Positions 55,585-59,998 of a stretch of 59,998 nt of DNA are shown here, piece after piece. The stretch is from Ettlia oleoabundans (taxonomy: Eukaryota; Chlorophyta; Chlorophyceae; Chlamydomonadales). Position numbers and translations under genes: made by a program. The notes below the pieces were generated by a model. It was not told where the DNA came from and did not search any database. It saw nothing but the letters and a program-made list of their open reading frames with translations. The DNA lies in NCBI GenBank assembly GCA_019693395.1, contig JAAMXP010001106.1:1-59998 (forward strand), read 5' to 3'. Each line of letters starts with the position of its first letter. The stretch's first letter is position 1.

Positions 55585-57119
55585 ATGGAGCTGCTCCACA
55601 TCACAAAGGAGCCTTTGCCCATGCCGTTGCCGCTGCCGTTGCCGATGCTGCCTGTCGCTGGCGGGCCGGCGGGCGGCAAGGCTGCGCCTCTCATTATCAA
55701 CTCGCTCTCAAGAATGGAGGAGCTCCAACAGAACCTCCGAAAATTCGACGACCCTAACTATTTAAAGAATTATGTCAAGGTGTGGGTCACCCCTCTGTTT
55801 TTGATCAAACACAGATATTCCTCGTCGCTTCGGGCTGGTACCTTGCCCTGCACCGCATTCTGCCTCGAGCATCCTTCTGCTGCCTTCCCTCGTCTACCAT
55901 CCCAGTTATGTTACGATACCTATCCACATATGCTTATGCTGTTCCCTGTGGACGTGCCCGTTCATTACGCGTTCGCAGCCATTCAATCCGACACCTTCAC
56001 GTCCCCGCCATGCTTGCTCTATCCCTCCCTGATGCCAGCTTTTAGCCGGTCTGACAGAAAACCTGCAGGCCTCCAGCAGAAATGTTGCGCTTACTGTCAT
56101 CATCTTTCAAGTTCTCAATAAGCGTTTCCGTTCCATTGCCTGATTGCAGGCATTCAGCTGCATGCCTCGACACCAGTTGGAGGACCTTACCCGCCAGGTC
56201 AAGGCGCGGTCAGCCTGGCTGTCAGTTGAGGTGCAGCGGGAGTACAAGCGCGCCAAGCTGCTCAACGTGATGGGCGGCCCCAGCTGTGCCAGCGGTGATG
56301 GCGGCGCCGCCGGCAGCCGGGCATCTGATGGCCCCTGCGCCGGGTCCGCAGCTGCTGCCGACGCCGATGCCTTCTGCAGCCAAGTGCTGGACTGCAGTGG
56401 TGTTGGCGGCGGCGGCCATGGCAGTGGCGGTGCGCTGCAGGGTTGGCAAGAAGCACTGGCAGCGGCAGGGGCTAACCTTGTGTCGAGCGAGTGGCAGCTT
56501 GAGCGTTTGGATATGACTCAGGAGCAGCTGGTCTTTCTGACTCCGCCAGATTTACCGAAGACATTGATGCGCATGCTGCCCCTAGCGCCCGGAGCACAGG
56601 CTTCGGTGCCGGGCGGCACGCAGCAGCCGCGCAGCAACGTTGGCGGGGCAGCATTGCCAGAAGGGGTGGTGGCAGCAGCCGACCCTGGCAGTGCTGACGG
56701 GCTGACAGGTGGGTGTGAATGCTTGCTGAAATGCCATACTAATCCATTTCGCAGGCAGCTATTGTGCTACCAGCGATCTCTTCTGCCTTACCTTGTTTCC
56801 TTTTCTATACCGCATGGCGTGCACTGCACTGCACACCGCACAAGGCATGGCCGCTGTCACCCCTTCATTTGAAGCAACCGTAACAGAAATCAATCCGTCT
56901 TCAAGCCTGCCATCGCACTATCCAACCACGCGCCTGCAGGCATGCCCTGGGACACCTCGCCTGCTGACTTGCTTGTGGTGGGAGGCGTGGTAACAGACCA
57001 CCAGATCACTCGCATCTCTCCTGACGGGCAGCCAATGTTGACCCCAGCCGCGCAACATGCCAAGGGCAGCGGCAATGGCGGCAGGGCACGGCAAATGACA
57101 CTTATGCCGGGCAGATGAC
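55585..57119 (+). CDS. Unidentified protein, helical N-terminal domain and Gly/Ala-rich middle
   Basis: I do not recognise the family. ATG 55585 opens MELLHITKEPLPMPLPLPLP, then IINSLSRMEELQQNLRKFDD and YLKNYVK at the first donor. The second exon (from about 56152) continues AFSCMPRHQLEDLTRQVKAR and EVQREYKRAKLLNVM, a compact charged helical region typical of a complex subunit. A Gly/Ala/Ser-rich linker follows, then EWQLERLDMTQEQLVFLTPP and DLPKTLMRMLPLAPG. The last exon gives MPWDTSPADLLVVGGVVTDH and ITRISPDGQPMLTPAAQH, ending MTLMPGR. Exon joins are in phase. The gene has a TGTAA 33 bp after the stop. Start could lie further upstream if the unassigned exons belong to it. A transcription or chromatin cofactor would fit the look, but this is a guess. 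Confidence 0.6.
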
Positions 57120-57151
57120 ACAACGACCAATGCCATCACTAGTTGTGTGGG

Positions 57152-57156
57152 TGTAA
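57152..57156 (+). terminator. TGTAA polyadenylation signal
   Basis: TGTAA 33 bp after the stop codon of the preceding gene, the tightest example in the window. Confidence 0.6.
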
Positions 57157-57326
57157 ATGATGCGACAGCCCCGAGTCTGGGTGGGCCAATTGACCACCCT
57201 CTTTACTGAAAAAACACAGAACAATGCAACCATGCAAAATGTACATATTTATGCAGCATTTTTTCCCATATATACATTCTTTGCTTGTCTCCACTCTCAT
57301 GCAAGCTTTTCAAAGATATATTGCAG

Positions 57327-58650
57327 CAGGCCCATGCTACAAGTGGATTTGACAACGGTGCAATTCCGCACTGCTCAGTGGGCGGCGCTGAGGTGGCCTT
57401 CCTTCCCGCAGACCCAAACCGCTCCATCAGCACGCTGCAATTTCATCGCGGCTAGATCAACGATCTCTGGGGTTTGCTGCCTACTATGCAAGCTCTGTTC
57501 ACTGTGGCAATCGAGCCCACTTCGTCATGGCGCTTTGAGGGGCGATCGGTACGTTGTTTGTTCGTCGTTCACTGCTCACTGCAGTGATCAGCGTTGATGG
57601 TGGTCGTTCTGGCCCGTGGGTTTACCCACACCCTTCCTCCCAACCCTTTACCTCCGGAACTCCACGGGCGCCACCCTTGACGCCGCGAAAGCATCAAGGT
57701 GAGTGTGGTGGAGCCCGCGGGCGCAGCGGGCGAGCCGGGGGAGCGTGTGAAGGACCCTCGCTGCCGCAGCGGCGCACGCCGCTGCCTGGTGCCGCCGCCC
57801 AGCCCAGGCCGCGCGGGACGCTTGTCTCCTTGCCATCCTGCTTGCACACCTCGGGTGTGCTGGCTGCAAGCGTCGGGGAGGCTGCAGAGGGCAGCAGGGC
57901 CATTTTGCCGCCGCTTTGGATCCATGCATGGCTCCTGCTGGCTGGCGCTGCTGCCCTGCCCAGCCTCCACAGCAGGCCCTGCTGCTCGCTATCGTGCTTG
58001 CTCACCTCTTGGGCGGTGCTGGGAGGCTGCGGGGGGCAGCAGGGCCCTTCGCTGCCCCTTGAGGGAGGGATGCATGGCTCCTGCTGCACACAGGCATGCA
58101 ACTGCTTGCAGGGGCTCAAACAAGGTCTGTAGGTACCTATGGTATGCTGAAGGTGGGCAGGAGTGAAGGGTGGCAAGTGGGTGCTGGGCAAGACCATAAT
58201 CCACATGCATGCATATGCCAGCCCTCTCTTTTGGCCGAGGCTGACCATTGCTTCCTTACGACTATACTTGAACAGGGTCTCTTGTATAGGACGTACACCT
58301 TGCTCTGTGTTCTTCAACTCAGACAAGCTCCTCAAGTTCGAGGCTGACACAAGGGACCCTTGCCTGTGCCTGAGACACTGCTCTGGCTGACGGTGCCACT
58401 TGGTACTGCGCCACAGTTCGACGACGGTGGGGAGCGTGGTCTAAGACCCCTCCCTCGGCAAGGGTCCGTTCTGAGGACTTTTTGCCTTATTGACCTACAA
58501 CCACATGTACCTTATTACTTGCTGCTGCAGGTTTTGGGCCAACAACGTGCAGGCGGGTGCAGTGCCGCTACGCGTAGGCCTTGCGGCACGTTGTGGCAAG
58601 CCGGCCTACCACCGCTTGGCCTGCCCACTAGCGAGCAGGTGCGTGTACCC
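57327..58650 (+). pseudogene. Unresolved gene or pseudogene with in-frame TAG
   Basis: After TTGCAG, an exon from 57327 reads QAHATSGFDNGAIPHCSVGG, AEVAFLPADPNRSIS and TLQFHRG, then TAG (57453-57455). It stays open in the same frame for INDLWGLLPTMQALFTVAIE and PTSSWRFEGRSV. Later segments look coding too: GLPTPFLPTLYLRNSTGATL with DAAKAS before a GTGAGT donor (about 57620-57702), and FWANNVQAGAVPLRVGLAAR with CGKPAYHRLACP (about 58531-58638). I do not recognise the protein and could not chain all parts. It may be a broken gene, or two short genes. Confidence 0.4.
57845..58095. repeat. Imperfect direct duplication, about 145-bp period
   Basis: GGGAGGCTGC...GGGCAGCAGGGCC...ATGCATGGCTCCTGCTG occurs at about 57875-57942 and again at about 58020-58086, separated by CTGC-rich sequence. 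Probably intronic. Confidence 0.65.
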
Positions 58651-59963
58651 TGCTCTGGCGACAGCGCTCTTCATTGGCCAGGCTTGTGAGGATGCACAGC
58701 GCTTACCAGCCTGGCACGTTTGGCTGACCTAACGCGTGTGAGTCTCGCTGGCTGCTACTGCGCAGGGGAACGCTGGTTGACGAAGCTCCCATCCCCATGC
58801 TGGACTGTGGTGCCTGCTGTCTGCCTTTGCATACCCGATACTCAAGACCAATCAGTGCTTTTAGCACTTGCACATTTCTGGAAAACGTTTTATGGCTTCC
58901 AAGCTTCACCCTGCCAATGACATGCTGTCCCGCTGCCTTGGCCCACGGCTGGGGCAGGGCAGTACTGGGCTTGCAGGGCAACTGGTCTGTTCTTGGGCGG
59001 TGCAACAGGTTAAAAACAGCCGCTTCCCTGCAGGAGAGAGTGGTTTGCAGTGCAGGGCAGGCGTGCAGTTGTTAGACAGCGCACGCGACCAGCCGGCACC
59101 ATTTCCTTTCCACTGTTGATAAAAGAAAGTGTGTTGAATGCAGTTTCCCTGTCTCCATTTGGTTTGCTGTTCTGCCAAGTTAGTCCAGCCCTCGCCAGTT
59201 AGTGCAGAAATCCAACCAGCCGGTCTTCATGCTTGGCAGGTTGGGCTTTCCTGTCGCTGGTGCTGTAGTTCCGCTTGGGTTGTTTTGGCCGGCCTGTCTG
59301 CCTTGCAAGCAGCAAAAGAGTCAGTTACACCCTATGATGCAATCAATTGAATGAGCAGGCATTGCTGGCATCAAAGTCTGGCGCCTCCTGCTGTGACGCC
59401 TGTACCACCCAGCTGCTTTTTCCATGTGCTTGCAATCAGTAGCTTGATGACACATACACATCAGCGGCCCTTTGTTAGGTTTGTGCAGGTGACCTCTCCT
59501 TTTTTTTGTCCTGAGAGCGCGGCAGCAGGTAACCAGCAGTTGTGATTGGGGGTGCAAGCCCCCAACTGGACTGGCACACGGGCATTAGGGAAATCTGACC
59601 CCGCTTCCCTCATGCCTCATATTGTTGCAGATTATGGTATGGAAGGCATTTGGAATGTGCGTCCTTTGGAAACACTTGGAGTGGTCGGCGTGAAACTCGT
59701 GATTGTTGTTTCTGCCTCGTCAGCTTATTGGTCTGCACAAGGTGTCCTTGAGCGGCCTGGCACTCCGTGCACCCCTGCAGTGTAGCACGTGTATTTGGTG
59801 CTGCTTGCTGCCAAAGGCTTTCCTTGCATCCTTTGCGCTGTGGATGCTGTTCAGGTCGCAATTTATAGTGGTTCGAGCAGGCTGCCAGGTTTCGGATAGC
59901 TGCGGAGAGGCGTGTGAATCGTGAGGTTTGTCGGCAGGCGGTGGTTTGTCGGGGCCCTGGCAC

Positions 59964-59966
<3 letters not shown>
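58651..59966. other. No supported gene
   Basis: About 1.3 kb of GC-moderate sequence. Open frames are 60-117 codons and overlap on both strands without a consistent exon chain. A short plus-strand frame near 59620-59785 (VADYGMEGIWNVRPLETLGV) may be a chance run. A poly-T of eight lies at about 59500-59507. Confidence 0.4.

Positions 59967-59998
<32 letters not shown>
59967..59998. repeat. (GT)n microsatellite at the window end
   Basis: Uninterrupted GT dinucleotides for 32 bp up to the last base; probably continues beyond the window. Confidence 0.95.

Noticed and set aside
55404..55765. Alternative frames (ENVNGAAPHHKGAFAHAVAA and others) over the start of the unidentified gene
   Set aside because: The frame starting MELLHITKEP joins in phase to the next conserved-looking exon; the alternatives end without a usable donor.
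1..59998. CRISPR arrays, insertion sequences, operons and ribosome binding sites
   Set aside because: The window is clearly eukaryotic nuclear DNA with spliceosomal introns; no spaced repeat array or transposase was seen.

Overview
The window looks like nuclear DNA of a green alga, most likely a chlorophyte of the Chlorophyceae type. Genes are densely packed and rich in short introns with GTGAG/GTGCG donors and CTGCAG acceptors. Proteins carry Ala/Gln-rich low-complexity inserts. TGTAA, the chlorophyte polyadenylation signal, lies 33-360 bp downstream of many stop codons. Coordinates for genes are the span from start to stop including introns, because nearly every gene is split. Splice sites were read by eye using the reading phase and family knowledge; no alignment or search was run.

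Layout, left half. A plastid-type metallophosphoesterase (minus, running off the left edge) sits head to head with the ciliary gene CFAP299 (plus). Then come a MYND zinc-finger gene and a decayed copy of it, an ankyrin-repeat gene (all minus), a class 2 dihydroorotate dehydrogenase (plus), a small thylakoid-type membrane protein (minus), and a battenin/CLN3 homologue followed by gamma-tubulin complex component 3 (both plus).

Layout, right half. Ornithine aminotransferase (minus) is head to head with the spliceosomal-type cyclophilin PPIL3 (plus). A minus-strand tandem cluster of four small secreted cupredoxin (phytocyanin-like) genes follows: two appear intact (34294-35811 and 38036-39472) and two are broken (32236-33693 and 36797-37312). 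Next are a secreted protein of unknown function and tubulin-folding cofactor E (both minus). The plus-strand right end holds a Gln-rich coiled-coil membrane protein, a protein resembling LEA/seed-maturation proteins, an unidentified gene, and a poorly resolved last gene with an in-frame TAG. The window ends in a (GT)n run.

Genes working together: CFAP299, GCP3 and TBCE all concern cilia, microtubule nucleation or tubulin folding, so the organism probably keeps flagellar capacity at some life stage. Dihydroorotate dehydrogenase and ornithine aminotransferase are mitochondrial metabolism. At least five gene pairs are divergent with short shared upstream regions. The most notable material is the cupredoxin cluster, where several kinds of decay can be read base by base, and a set of small local duplications of exon fragments. 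I did not find a clearly new multi-gene system.
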